From Nonlabens arenilitoris (GTDB taxonomy: Bacteria > Bacteroidota > Bacteroidia > Flavobacteriales > Flavobacteriaceae), in assembly GCF_002954765.1 (NCBI RefSeq), contig NZ_MTPW01000001.1:2865501-2929500 (forward strand): a DNA stretch of 64,000 bases, written 5' to 3'. Below are positions 36,655-46,900 of the stretch, one piece after another (within the stretch, counting starts at the first letter, position 1; each line of letters opens with the position of its first letter). The notes below the pieces were generated by a model that did not search any database, was not told the DNA's origin, and worked only from the letters and a program-made list of their open reading frames with translations. Both the position numbers and the translations under genes were made by a program.

Positions 36655-36718
36655 ATGACACCGATCGTGACACGATGTCATTATTGTTGTAAAACTGTCA
36701 TTATTAAAGTTGTTGTCA
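36655..36718. promoter_or_regulatory. Cluster of TGACA/TGTCA elements upstream of dnaK
   Basis: Five pentamers lie in about 60 bases: TGACA at 36656 and 36668, TGTCA at 36676, 36696 and 36714. The second and third form an inverted repeat with a 3-base centre (TGACA-CGA-TGTCA, 36668-36680). TGTCATTATT is duplicated exactly 20 bases apart (36676 and 36696), about two helical turns. They lie 65-130 bases before the dnaK ATG. Confidence 0.35.
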
Positions 36719-36721
36719 TCT

Positions 36722-36737
36722 CGCTTTCGCGAAAGCG
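36722..36737. repeat. Dispersed palindrome, copy 7
   Basis: CGCTTTCGCGAAAGCG is intergenic between dnaK and the small membrane protein gene, just beyond the TGTCA cluster. Confidence 0.95.
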
Positions 36738-36880
36738 TATCTCACCTTTCATCATCGAATAAAATGATCTATACTATTTATAAATGATGTAGAATATAGT
36801 CTCGAACTGGAATCAGGACTGCCTGAATGGTACTTAAAAATTATTTTTAATATAATGCTGAGATGTCAGTAAGAAGTACT

Positions 36881-37117
36881 TTATGAATCTGTCGCTTTTT
36901 TAAAACTTCTTATTAGATATATAAATATGAAAAATACCAGAGTTATCCATGGTGCTCCATGCATAAAGGTATCCCAGTAATCCATTAATCCCATGCCGTG
37001 ACCACCACCAGCTATCCATTTAATTTTTCCCCAGATATGAGGCTCAGGATGAAATGGTGCAAGCCCTAATGTAAGACTAGCTATTAATGCGAGAAGTATA
37101 TTACGTTTTATGTTCAT
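36881..37117 (-). CDS. Small membrane protein of unknown function
   Basis: This 78-residue protein starts at ATG 37117 (MNIKRNILLALIASL). A longer reading to 37159 adds an unlikely leader. It has two hydrophobic segments (about 5-20 and 54-70) flanking a conserved-looking loop HPEPHIWGKIKWIAGGGHGMG. I recall similar short proteins as widespread in Flavobacteriia but with no defined role. It is divergent from the dipeptidase gene. Confidence 0.6.
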   Translation of the reverse strand: MNIKRNILLALIASLTLGLAPFHPEPHIWGKIKWIAGGGHGMGLMDYWDTFMHGAPWITLVFFIFIYLIRSFKKATDS

Positions 37118-37210
37118 GATAGCAATATAGGAATTGTTAGGAAAAAAAGCTGCTTTCAAATGGTAGAGCCATTATGCTATCTTATCTTAGCACTTCAAAA
37201 TAAAAAAGCT

Positions 37211-38665
37211 ATGTCAGAAGAAGTAAGAAAGCAGGAACCACAGGTGCTTTGGAATCATTTTGCAGATTTAAATGCCGTACCACGACCTTCAAAAAAGGAG
37301 GAACGCGTACGAGCTTTTATGGTAGATTTTGGTAAAAACTTAGGTCTTGAGGTTATTGAAGATGCCATAGGAAATGTAATCATTAAAAAACCTGCGAGTC
37401 CTGGAATGGAAGATTGCAAAACGATCATCATGCAATCCCATATTGATATGGTACATCAAAAAAATAACGATACTGATTTTGATTTCCTTACACAAGGAAT
37501 TGATATGTATGTTGATGGAGACATTATCGCAGCCCATGGTACAACACTAGGAGCAGATAATGGAATAGGAGTAGCAGCAATTATGTCTGTTTTATCTTCT
37601 AATGATATTACACATCCTGCGATAGAGGCATTATTTACTATTGATGAAGAAACTGGTATGACAGGTGCAAAAGAACTGGATAAGACAATCTTATCAGGAA
37701 CTATTCTTTTAAATCTAGATACTGAGGAAGATGATGAGATAGATATAGGTTGTGCTGGTGGTGTTGATATCACAGCAACTAAAATATATGAGTTAGAAAA
37801 TATACCGGTAGATTATACTACTGCAGTTCTTACCGTTAAAGGTCTTAATGGTGGACATAGTGGTATGGATATCATTAAAGGGCTGGGAAATGCCAATAAA
37901 ATGATGACTCGCTTGCTAAATGCTATGCAAAAGGCAGGAGATGTTCATATAGAAAGTATTCATGGTGGTAGCTTGCGTAATGCAATACCGCGTGAGGCAA
38001 GTGCAATTATCAGTTTTAAGAAAACTGATGAGCTAATGGATAAATTTAATCGTTGTAAAAGGGCTATACACGATGAGTATAAATCGCTAGAAGCAAAGCT
38101 AAAGATTTCTTTAACAGATACTACTGCCGCAAAACTGGTTTTAAATGCAGTTGATAGTCGTTATCTAGTATTTACTTTATTAGGTATTCATAATGGTGTT
38201 TACCGTATGAGTCCATATATTGCAGATTTAGTAGAGACTTCTAATAATCTTGCACGTGTAATATTAGAAAATGGAGAGTTACAAATAGCATGTTTAACAC
38301 GTTCTTCAGTAGATAGTTCTAAAACAGATCTAGCCTCATCGATAAGTGGTGTAATGAAACTAGCAGGAATGAATGTAGAACTTTCTGGAGATTATCCTGG
38401 GTGGCAACCTAATACTGATAGTGTCATTTTAGAAATTGCAAAGACTAAGTATGAAACATTATTTGAACACACGCCTAGAGTAGTGGCATGCCATGCAGGT
38501 CTAGAGTGTGGTATTTTAGGAGAACGTTATCCTGGATTAGATATGATATCTTTCGGCCCTAATATTAGAGGAGCTCATAGTCCTGATGAGCATGTGGAAA
38601 TTCCGTCTGTTCAAAAATTCTGGAAGTATTTACTAGAGATTTTAAAAGAAATCCCTAAAAATTAA
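37211..38665 (+). CDS. pepD: Aminoacyl-histidine dipeptidase (PepD-type, M20 fold)
   Basis: This zinc dipeptidase has 484 residues from ATG 37211 (MSEEVRKQEPQVLWNHF); a reading from 37160 adds a leader without family character. Metal and catalytic motifs are IIMQSHIDMVHQ, GTTLGADNGIGVA, FTIDEETGMTGA and NLDTEEDDEIDIGCAGG, with late motifs CHAGLECGIL and FGPNIRGAHSPDE. It hydrolyses Xaa-His and other dipeptides in the cytosol. No signal peptide is present. Confidence 0.93.
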   Translation: MSEEVRKQEPQVLWNHFADLNAVPRPSKKEERVRAFMVDFGKNLGLEVIEDAIGNVIIKKPASPGMEDCKTIIMQSHIDMVHQKNNDTDFDFLTQGIDMYVDGDIIAAHGTTLGADNGIGVAAIMSVLSSNDITHPAIEALFTIDEETGMTGAKELDKTILSGTILLNLDTEEDDEIDIGCAGGVDITATKIYELENIPVDYTTAVLTVKGLNGGHSGMDIIKGLGNANKMMTRLLNAMQKAGDVHIESIHGGSLRNAIPREASAIISFKKTDELMDKFNRCKRAIHDEYKSLEAKLKISLTDTTAAKLVLNAVDSRYLVFTLLGIHNGVYRMSPYIADLVETSNNLARVILENGELQIACLTRSSVDSSKTDLASSISGVMKLAGMNVELSGDYPGWQPNTDSVILEIAKTKYETLFEHTPRVVACHAGLECGILGERYPGLDMISFGPNIRGAHSPDEHVEIPSVQKFWKYLLEILKEIPKN

Positions 38666-38692
38666 TAGAACTTTTAATTATTTTCATAAAGA

Positions 38693-38724
38693 AAAGCCCT
38701 TACTGTTTAACCAGTTAGGGCTTT
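38693..38724. terminator. Bidirectional terminator between pepD and the LamG gene
   Basis: A 12-pair stem (aaagccct arm at 38693 onward with 38712-38724), one mismatch and a 6-base loop, lies between convergent genes. It can end both. Confidence 0.75.
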
Positions 38725-38747
38725 CTTGTGGAATTATAAAGTCCCGA

Positions 38748-41700
38748 TTACTTTATAATTACCTTCCTTATTTGAGGTCCATAACTAGTTTGCATGGTTA
38801 CTATATAGTTTCCTGTAGCTATTTGTTCTACTGGTATCTTGATTATTCCTTGTTGTTCACTGACATCCCATGACTTAACTTCTTGTCCTAACATGTTAGT
38901 AAATATCACGGTATCTATATCCATTTGAATTCCTTTTTTAATGTGCAATGATTGTTGTCCAGAAGGAGTGAATAGTATGATATCGTTTTCAGTCAAAGGA
39001 TTATTGTCGTTACTTAGTGTTGTTGGGTCGTTAAACACAATAGAAAATCTATCATTATAATCTCCTACTGCAAGTGGATCACTTACATAATTAGCATTTC
39101 TTAAATTATGATAGGTGTTATGAAGTGCATCTTTAAGATAAATATCAAGTGAGGTATCCACATTTTTAAGTTCATCAATTTTTATTGTAATAGTACCAGT
39201 AGTACCTACTTTAATATGAAGTGGTAAAACGGTAGTAATATCTACTTGATCTATAGCTTGTATATTTAACTCTTCATTATTTAAGTTGAAAGACATATCA
39301 TCAATTTGTGGATCATATTGGTAACCATCAAAAGCTCTATCAAAGCCAGCGCTAGCATTAGGATCTATTGTAAGTAATAATTGTCTATGAATAAGATTAG
39401 GAGAATCAAATCCGAATCTGAACTTAGGCCTTAGGTCTGCTGTTGTATTATAATCAGAGAATGCATTGTTATTTGCATTACTTCCTGGTGCTGCTACAAA
39501 TATGCTGTTACCAGAAGCTTCTGTAACAAATTGTCTTTGATCATTTCTAAAACGTATACTACCATTAGATATACCTGTTACAAAAAAGCCTTGTGCGACG
39601 GGAATAAATCTCTCTGGCTGTTTTACAGCAATACCACCTTGATTAACAGATGGGTGAGATGTACCTATTGTAGCATTACCTAGTCCACCAGATAGATTGT
39701 ACATTGCATATCCACCTTGATACAGCTGTAGTTGATGAGAATTGCCACCCCAATGTTCCCATAGATATATGGTCCCATCTAAATCTGGATTATCATTAAT
39801 AAATTCATGTGCATCAAGGGCACTAGGATAAGGATTCCCCACTAAATAGATATTGCCATCAAAAACAGTAAGATCGATATCTCCATTATTAGGCTTACCT
39901 ACAAATACATAGTTTTGATCACTAGTAGAAGCTCCAGTGCCTTTCATGGTCCATCCTTCACCAGCTTTTAAAGTTCCATTAGGTCCTAAATAGGTCCAGT
40001 TGGAGTATTGTCCAGCAAGTAGGTTAGAATATTTATATAACCATCTACCAGATATTGTCGCAGCTGTGGTAGCATTACCTGGCAGACCATCTCTTACAGC
40101 TGTAGATGTCCAATTTAAATCTCTAGGAGTATCTACAAGAGTACCATCTTTAAGAACATCACTAATTGAGAAATCAGTATTGATACTGCTAGCATTTATT
40201 AAGCTTACTGGAGAAGACCAGTAGTTGTAACTAAACTTATCTGATGTACCTTGTTGGTCTCTTTCAATTTTCCCAGTACTAGTAGCTACTAAATCACTAT
40301 TTGTATTTTGAATTAATTGAGATTCACCCTTTAAATCAATAGTTCCATCTAATAATAAGTGATGCGTTACAGTTAGTCCATGATTATTATTGACATTAAT
40401 TTGATCTGACTCAACCATTAAACCTAATAAGGTAACATCTGTATTATTGATATCTAGCTCGTGATTTGTTTTTACGATGTTCCAATCAATTTTTACCGTA
40501 GCTCCATTAATATTTCTAAAGCTTCCAGGTGTATAAAGTTCTGATCCATTTTCCCATGAATTGATATCTTCCCAATCGTTGTTAGAGGATGATACGTAGG
40601 GTAGTGGTGCCTTTTGGAGATCCATTGAGAAACGATCTCTATCATATAGTTGAGCGTATCCTTTATTGATTGAATTATCATTAAGAGCTGTACCTATATA
40701 ACTATTTAAATCATAGTAAGCCGTTAATTGATCCCAATCAATAGTTACGACTTCATTCTTAGTAACTGTTGTAGGTAAAATTTCTCCTTGAACTTGACTA
40801 GATATATCTTGAATTTCTTGATTCATGATATATCTTATTTGTGATTCTGTCAAAGTTTGATTCCATATTCTCAATTCATCTAGTCCACCTTTCCATTCAT
40901 TATTTAGGGAACCGTTATTATTTCTACGAGCACCAATACTAAATAGATTTGAATTAGCAATAGGGGCAGTTCTTGTTACTTCATTATCTAGAACACCATC
41001 AATGTATAATTTTAAAGTTCCATCATAAGTAACGGCGACATGTCTCCATACATTATTTGTTAATGCGGTATTGCTTGTTAAACTTTGGTTAGAGCCATTA
41101 TTCCACCACATGATTAATTTATTAGACCTATTTAAGTAAAAGTGGTAACCAGAACTACCTTGCCTTTTTGATAAAATAGTTTTCGCATTATTACGGTCAT
41201 TATTACCATAACTATTGACCCAAGCAGAAATAGTAAAATTGCTATTTAAATTAACACCTTTTTCAACATTTAAATGATCGTCAGATCCGTCAAAAATCAT
41301 TCCTCTAGAAGTATAAACTTTAGTAGCTGTTCCTATACTAAAGAACTGTATACCATCAAAGTCATTTTTGACTCTGTAATAGTCTCCATCTTCTTCAAAA
41401 AATATAGTTTTGTAGTTTGTATTAAAATTTTCATCATCTGCTACAAGTAAAACGTATTCCATTTCATTTGTAAGAGTAGGTAAATTGCTCAGATCATTTT
41501 TATGAACTCTTAACTCTACCGTAGGAATATCTGAATTGACTTCCTTAATTTTCCAGACGCGATTCATTTTATCAGTTGAGGTAGTTACTGTGTTAGTAAG
41601 ACCGACTTGATATGTGACAGGAGTAGGGCTAGTGTTTGTATCTGCACCGTTATGTCCCCAAATTAAAAACTCCTTATCTGTATTAAAATTATTAGGATTA

Positions 41701-43781
41701 TCTGTTCCTAGGTCTTCAACAATCCCTAAACCTATAGCGACAATCGATGTAGAGTTTTCGCTTTTTGATTGTTTTTGGTTTAACTCAGAATTATCATCTC
41801 TTCCTATAGCTGCCACATCATAATTATACGTAGCATTTGAGCTATAATCCCAGATAAGGTTATCACTACTATCTATATAGTCCCAATCTGCTTGATGATC
41901 ATCTAAAGTACTAGATGCTTGATGTAATGATATACCATTTTTAATAGCTAAATAAGAGTAAACTTTTTGCTGATCACTTACTAATAATCTATCTGAATAA
42001 CTGAAGACTTCTGTAATCTGGCCATTGAGGTGCGTTTCAAAAGGAAGTCCATTCAACTGATACCTTCCAGCTCCTAAATAGTATGGTTTGTCTAAAAATC
42101 CATTGAAAAGTAATGTTTCACCACTTGAAGAAGTAACTCCAGTAGCATTATCTACTTTTCTACCATTAATATAAATTTCAGTAGTTTTATTTAATGGATC
42201 ATTTTTTACATTAATAATATTTACATCGTTAAATCTTCTCGATGGATCACTATATGCTCTTCCATAACCTTCATAATTATTAGTCAAGTTTGTAGGAACT
42301 GTTTCTACACTGTGGGCAAGTACCTCATTTGAATAACGTGCAGATACTGGTCCCCAACCTAATCCAGACGGGTCTTTAGCAGGATTTATCCCTGATACCT
42401 TTGCACTTAACACCATCGTTTCTCCCGCGTTTGAATTACTAATATCTAAAGTAGATTTTACTACAATCCAATAATCATTTGAATTAAATCCACCTTTTCC
42501 TTTCATATGTTGTTGTGTAGCTCTGTCAAAATCAACAGCAGGATTGAAGTTTACATTTTTATCAATATTATTGACATAAAATGGAGCATTTGCAGCAGCT
42601 TCCTTAGCATCGTTATCTAAGGCCATATCTTCCCAACTTAAAAGTTGTGTACCATTAGAACTTGTGATATCCGTAGCTCTAAGCCATAAGGATAAATCGT
42701 CACTTACGTTTGCAGGACCATCAGGTGCAGTGGGAGCAACCATAGGTACACCTCTTATAATAATATTATCTATTAAAACACCATCATCTCTAGTGCTATC
42801 AGCATCTGATGCAAATACGATTCTGAATTTGACTAATGCATTATTATTAAGAATAGTAGGTAATATATTTGAAGCATTTTCAAACCTACTATCATTACTT
42901 CCAAGAGTAGAATTATCACCTACCCAACCGTGGGAATTATTAGAGAGCGCATCTACATTATTACCATTATACCAGTTAACACCAGAGTTTTGAGCACCTA
43001 ATACATTCCATGTTACACCATTATTTGCACTGTATTCTACTCGCATTCCATCATTCGCATCATTAGTATTAGTTCTAAAGTCTAACTGAAACTCCATATC
43101 TGTATAGCCTAATGTAGAAATTGTTGGACTTTCTAATGTTGCTCGTGAATTACTAGGATAATTATTAAAAGTATTAGTATAGAAGTATAAACCTTCACCT
43201 TTTTCAAAAGTAGTGCCTAAAGTCCAATTAAGGTTGGTTCCAGTACTAGTCCAACCATTTGCTCCAGAATCAAAATTTTCATAAAAAAATGTATTTCTTT
43301 TTGGCGTAGAAGTTGAAGTAACCTCAAATGTATAAGTTGCCTCATCTGGATCGTTTGAAGTTATTGTACATGTCGCAGAACTTGTTCCAGGTGTAGGTCT
43401 TGATACGTATGCAAAAAAGCTTAAACTACCACCACTAGGAATGATTCCAGTTGGTTGTTCAACCACATCATAATATGCTCCACCAGTACCAGAAAAAGTG
43501 ACTGGATTACTTCCAGTCATTATCAATTGTTCAGTACCGACATTACTAATTGTGAATCTTTGATAAATTCTTTCAGGACCTTCTATAGATCCAAAATTTG
43601 TATTATTAGTGGTACTTGTAGTAGTTGTTCCATCTAAAATCTCTACATTATTAGATATAATCGATATGTCTGGGACAGTGTACATCTTAGAATCGATTAT
43701 ATCGTTATTAAAACTTATATCTATTGCTTTAACATTTGTTATGAATAGTATGCATATTAGTGTTATTAAATTTAATTTCAT
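38748..43781 (-). CDS. Giant LamG-domain surface protein with T9SS type A sorting domain (paralog A)
   Basis: This protein has 1677 residues from ATG 43781 (MKLNLITLICILFITNVKA, a good signal peptide). A longer reading to 43847 would run through the dispersed palindrome (HAFAKAY) and is rejected. In order: a choice-of-anchor-D-like Ig domain (about 35-160), a MAM-like beta domain (NENFDSGANGW-type, about 165-345), a region with AAIGRDDNSELNQKQSKSE, a LamG/concanavalin domain (about 860-1040, FDGSDDHLNVEKG ... WRHVAVTYDGT), a large beta region and a type A sorting domain ending VRKVIIK-like. It probably binds surfaces or polysaccharide. The next gene is a close paralog. Confidence 0.82.
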   Translation of the reverse strand: MKLNLITLICILFITNVKAIDISFNNDIIDSKMYTVPDISIISNNVEILDGTTTTSTTNNTNFGSIEGPERIYQRFTISNVGTEQLIMTGSNPVTFSGTGGAYYDVVEQPTGIIPSGGSLSFFAYVSRPTPGTSSATCTITSNDPDEATYTFEVTSTSTPKRNTFFYENFDSGANGWTSTGTNLNWTLGTTFEKGEGLYFYTNTFNNYPSNSRATLESPTISTLGYTDMEFQLDFRTNTNDANDGMRVEYSANNGVTWNVLGAQNSGVNWYNGNNVDALSNNSHGWVGDNSTLGSNDSRFENASNILPTILNNNALVKFRIVFASDADSTRDDGVLIDNIIIRGVPMVAPTAPDGPANVSDDLSLWLRATDITSSNGTQLLSWEDMALDNDAKEAAANAPFYVNNIDKNVNFNPAVDFDRATQQHMKGKGGFNSNDYWIVVKSTLDISNSNAGETMVLSAKVSGINPAKDPSGLGWGPVSARYSNEVLAHSVETVPTNLTNNYEGYGRAYSDPSRRFNDVNIINVKNDPLNKTTEIYINGRKVDNATGVTSSSGETLLFNGFLDKPYYLGAGRYQLNGLPFETHLNGQITEVFSYSDRLLVSDQQKVYSYLAIKNGISLHQASSTLDDHQADWDYIDSSDNLIWDYSSNATYNYDVAAIGRDDNSELNQKQSKSENSTSIVAIGLGIVEDLGTDNPNNFNTDKEFLIWGHNGADTNTSPTPVTYQVGLTNTVTTSTDKMNRVWKIKEVNSDIPTVELRVHKNDLSNLPTLTNEMEYVLLVADDENFNTNYKTIFFEEDGDYYRVKNDFDGIQFFSIGTATKVYTSRGMIFDGSDDHLNVEKGVNLNSNFTISAWVNSYGNNDRNNAKTILSKRQGSSGYHFYLNRSNKLIMWWNNGSNQSLTSNTALTNNVWRHVAVTYDGTLKLYIDGVLDNEVTRTAPIANSNLFSIGARRNNNGSLNNEWKGGLDELRIWNQTLTESQIRYIMNQEIQDISSQVQGEILPTTVTKNEVVTIDWDQLTAYYDLNSYIGTALNDNSINKGYAQLYDRDRFSMDLQKAPLPYVSSSNNDWEDINSWENGSELYTPGSFRNINGATVKIDWNIVKTNHELDINNTDVTLLGLMVESDQINVNNNHGLTVTHHLLLDGTIDLKGESQLIQNTNSDLVATSTGKIERDQQGTSDKFSYNYWSSPVSLINASSINTDFSISDVLKDGTLVDTPRDLNWTSTAVRDGLPGNATTAATISGRWLYKYSNLLAGQYSNWTYLGPNGTLKAGEGWTMKGTGASTSDQNYVFVGKPNNGDIDLTVFDGNIYLVGNPYPSALDAHEFINDNPDLDGTIYLWEHWGGNSHQLQLYQGGYAMYNLSGGLGNATIGTSHPSVNQGGIAVKQPERFIPVAQGFFVTGISNGSIRFRNDQRQFVTEASGNSIFVAAPGSNANNNAFSDYNTTADLRPKFRFGFDSPNLIHRQLLLTIDPNASAGFDRAFDGYQYDPQIDDMSFNLNNEELNIQAIDQVDITTVLPLHIKVGTTGTITIKIDELKNVDTSLDIYLKDALHNTYHNLRNANYVSDPLAVGDYNDRFSIVFNDPTTLSNDNNPLTENDIILFTPSGQQSLHIKKGIQMDIDTVIFTNMLGQEVKSWDVSEQQGIIKIPVEQIATGNYIVTMQTSYGPQIRKVIIK

Positions 43782-43820
43782 TTCTGTAAGGTTCAAAGTA
43801 TGGGGAGATTTTTTATTATA

Positions 43821-43836
43821 CGCTTTCGCGAAAGCG
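43821..43836. repeat. Dispersed palindrome, copy 8
   Basis: CGCTTTCGCGAAAGCG lies between the two giant paralogs, 39 bases upstream of the paralog A start. It creates an artificial upstream extension of that reading frame. Confidence 0.95.
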
Positions 43837-43905
43837 TGATAGAACAAATTCCATGATTCAAACTGTAATTAGTCTGAATCACGGATTATGTTGATAGTGT
43901 TGAGA

Positions 43906-46900
43906 TTATTGGATAATGACTTTTCTAGACTGAGTACCGTAGTTAGTTTCCATAGAAACGATATAATTACCGCTTGCAATTTGATCTGTAGGTACAGTTA
44001 TGATACCGTTTTGATCTGATACAGACCAAGTCTTAACTTGTTGTCCTAACATATTAGTTAATGAAATAGAATCGATAGTCATTTCAACTCCTTTTTTGAT
44101 ATTAAGGCTTTGTAGTCCTTGAGGAGTGTAAATAATTAGATCATCTTCATTTAAAACTACATCATCGTTACTAAGTGTTGTAGGATTGTCAAAGACAATA
44201 AAAAATCTGTCATTGTAGTTTCCTGCCCATAATTGTGGACTAGTATAATCACTAGCTCTTAAATCATGGAAGGTGTTAGTAACACTATCTTTAAGGTATA
44301 TACCTTGAGAAGGATCTACATTCTCTAATTCATCAATTTTTATAGTGATAACACCTGTAGTTCCTATTTTAACATTAAGTGGTAGGATTGTGCTTTGAGA
44401 AATTTGATCTATACCTTGAATGTTTAAATTGTTGTTTCCTACTTTAAAAGACATGTCGTCAGTTTGAGTATCATATTGATGACCGTCAAAACCTCTATCA
44501 AATGCAGTACTCGCATTAGGATCAATAGTTAATAATAGTTGTCTGTGAATAACACTAGGAGAATCAAAACCAAATCTAAACTTAGGTCTAAGATCACCTT
44601 GAGTATTATATCCAGAAAATGGATTATTGTTTGCGTTACTGCCTGGTGCAGCAACAAAAATACTGTTACCAGAAGACTCTTTTACAAATTGACGTTGATC
44701 ATTACGGAATTTTACTGTACCGTTAGATATTCCTGACACAAAGAATCCTTGAGCTACAGGAATAAAACGTCCTGGTTCTTTTGTAGCAATTCCACCTTGA
44801 TTAACTGATGGGTGAGAGGTACCATATGTAGCGTTACCCAATCCACCAGAAAGATTGTACATGGCATATCCACCTTGATATTGTTGTAACTGGTGAGAGT
44901 TACCACCCCAATGTTCCCAGAAGTAAACAGTACCGTCAATGTTAGGATTATCATTAATAAACTCGTGTGCATCTAGTGCGCTAGGATATGGATTACCTAC
45001 TAGATAGTCGTTACCATTATTGATAGGTAAATCGATATCACCATTATTAGGCTTACCTACAAAAACATAGTTTTGCTCATCTGCAGTTCCACCAGCACCG
45101 GTACCTTTCATGGTCCAGCCTTCACCAGGACTAAGGTTTGTGTTTTGATCGACTAGTTGCCAGTTAGAATACTGACCACCTGTTTGATTACCATATTTAT
45201 ACAACCATCTAGTAGAAATAGTAGCAGCTGTACTAGCGGTTCCTGCTGCACCATCACGTGTGTTATAGTTAGTAAAGTTTAAGTCACGAGGATTGTTAAC
45301 ATAAGTACCGTCTTTAAGTACACCTGCTATACTGAAACCATCATTGTTAGTAGTATTACTGATTCTACTTACTGGTGATGTCCAGTAATTGTAGTTAAAT
45401 TTATCTGCAGTTCCTTGTTGATCTCTTTCTAAGTGTCCTGCACTAGTAGCTACTAGGTCACTATCCTCTGTTTGAATTAATTGAGATTCTCCTATTAAAT
45501 CTATAATACCATCTAGTTCTAGATAATGTGTTATGGTAAGTCCGTGATCATTATCAACATTAATTTGACCAGATTGTGACATTAAACCTAGTAAAGCAAT
45601 GTCTGTATTCAAAATGTCTAGGTCATGATTAGATCTAACAATGTTCCAATCTATTTTTACTGTTGCCCCATTGATATTTCTGTAACTACCTGGAGTGAAT
45701 TGTTTATTTCCATTTTCCCAAGAGCTTTGGTCTTCCCATGTACCATTACCATTTGATTCATATGGTAGTGGAGCTGTTTGACTTTTAAGTTCAAAAAAGT
45801 TTTCGTTTGCCATACGACCATATCCTTCATTTACAGACTCATCGTTAAGAGCTGTACCAATAAAGCTATTCATACTGTAATAAGCATTAAGCTCATCCCA
45901 GTCTAGTGAGGCTATTTCATTTTTAGAAACGGTATAAGGAATGATTGTTCCATTTACAAGGTCAGAGTTATTTTCTAACTCTTGGTTCATGATAAATCTG
46001 ATCTGATCCGTCGTTAGTGGAATGTTCCACATTCTTATTTCATCTAGTTCACCTTTCCAATGCTCTATGACATTACTTTCATCTTCAAATCTTGCGCCTA
46101 TGCTTAGAGTATTAGAATCTGCAGTAGGAGGAACTAAAGATGCTGTATTATCAATTACACCATCAATATATAAAGTGACATCAGTTCCATTATAAGTAAC
46201 TGCAATATGTCTCCAGGCATTATCTGCAACTGACGTATTTGAAATAATTTCTTGCGCACCACTATTATTCCACCATACAGCAACTCTATTGTCTGGTCTT
46301 AAATACATTTGAAAACCAGAGTTACCTGTTCTTTTTGCAACAATTGTTTTATTAGAGCTAGTGCTGTTAGCTCCTTCACTATAAATCCATACAGAGCATG
46401 TAAATCTACCACCTAAACCGTCAGACTCTGGGATTTCGATGTGATCATCTATACCATCAAATGAAATACTACGCTCTTCTTGTTTTACATAAGTTATCCC
46501 TATAGAAAAGTATTTAGTTCCATCAAAATCATATTTAGCTCTTTGATATGCGCCATCTTCCTTAAAAAATGCTGTTTCTAGATTAGTTGCAAAGTTTTCA
46601 TCATCTGCAACGATTAGTACATATTTACTGTCATTAGTTAATGCTGGTAAACCACTAAAATCAGATGTTGATATTCTAACTTCAGTTTTAGTGATCTCAT
46701 TTGTTGCAACCTCTTTGATTTTCCAAATACGGTTAATTCTAGTAATGTTGGTCTCAACTGCATTTACTATACCTAGATCATAATCTAGTGTAGTGGAATA
46801 TGCATTTAAATCCTGTCCATTATGACCCCATACAAGAAAGTCCTTGTCGTTTAAAAAAGTATTTAAATTATCTGTTCCTAAATCTTCAACTTTGTCAAGA

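Noticed and set aside
43782..43847. Upstream extension of giant paralog A through the dispersed palindrome (MFYHAFAKAYN...)
   Set aside because: It hides the signal peptide beginning at ATG 43781; the open frame is a by-product of the palindrome having no stop in any frame.
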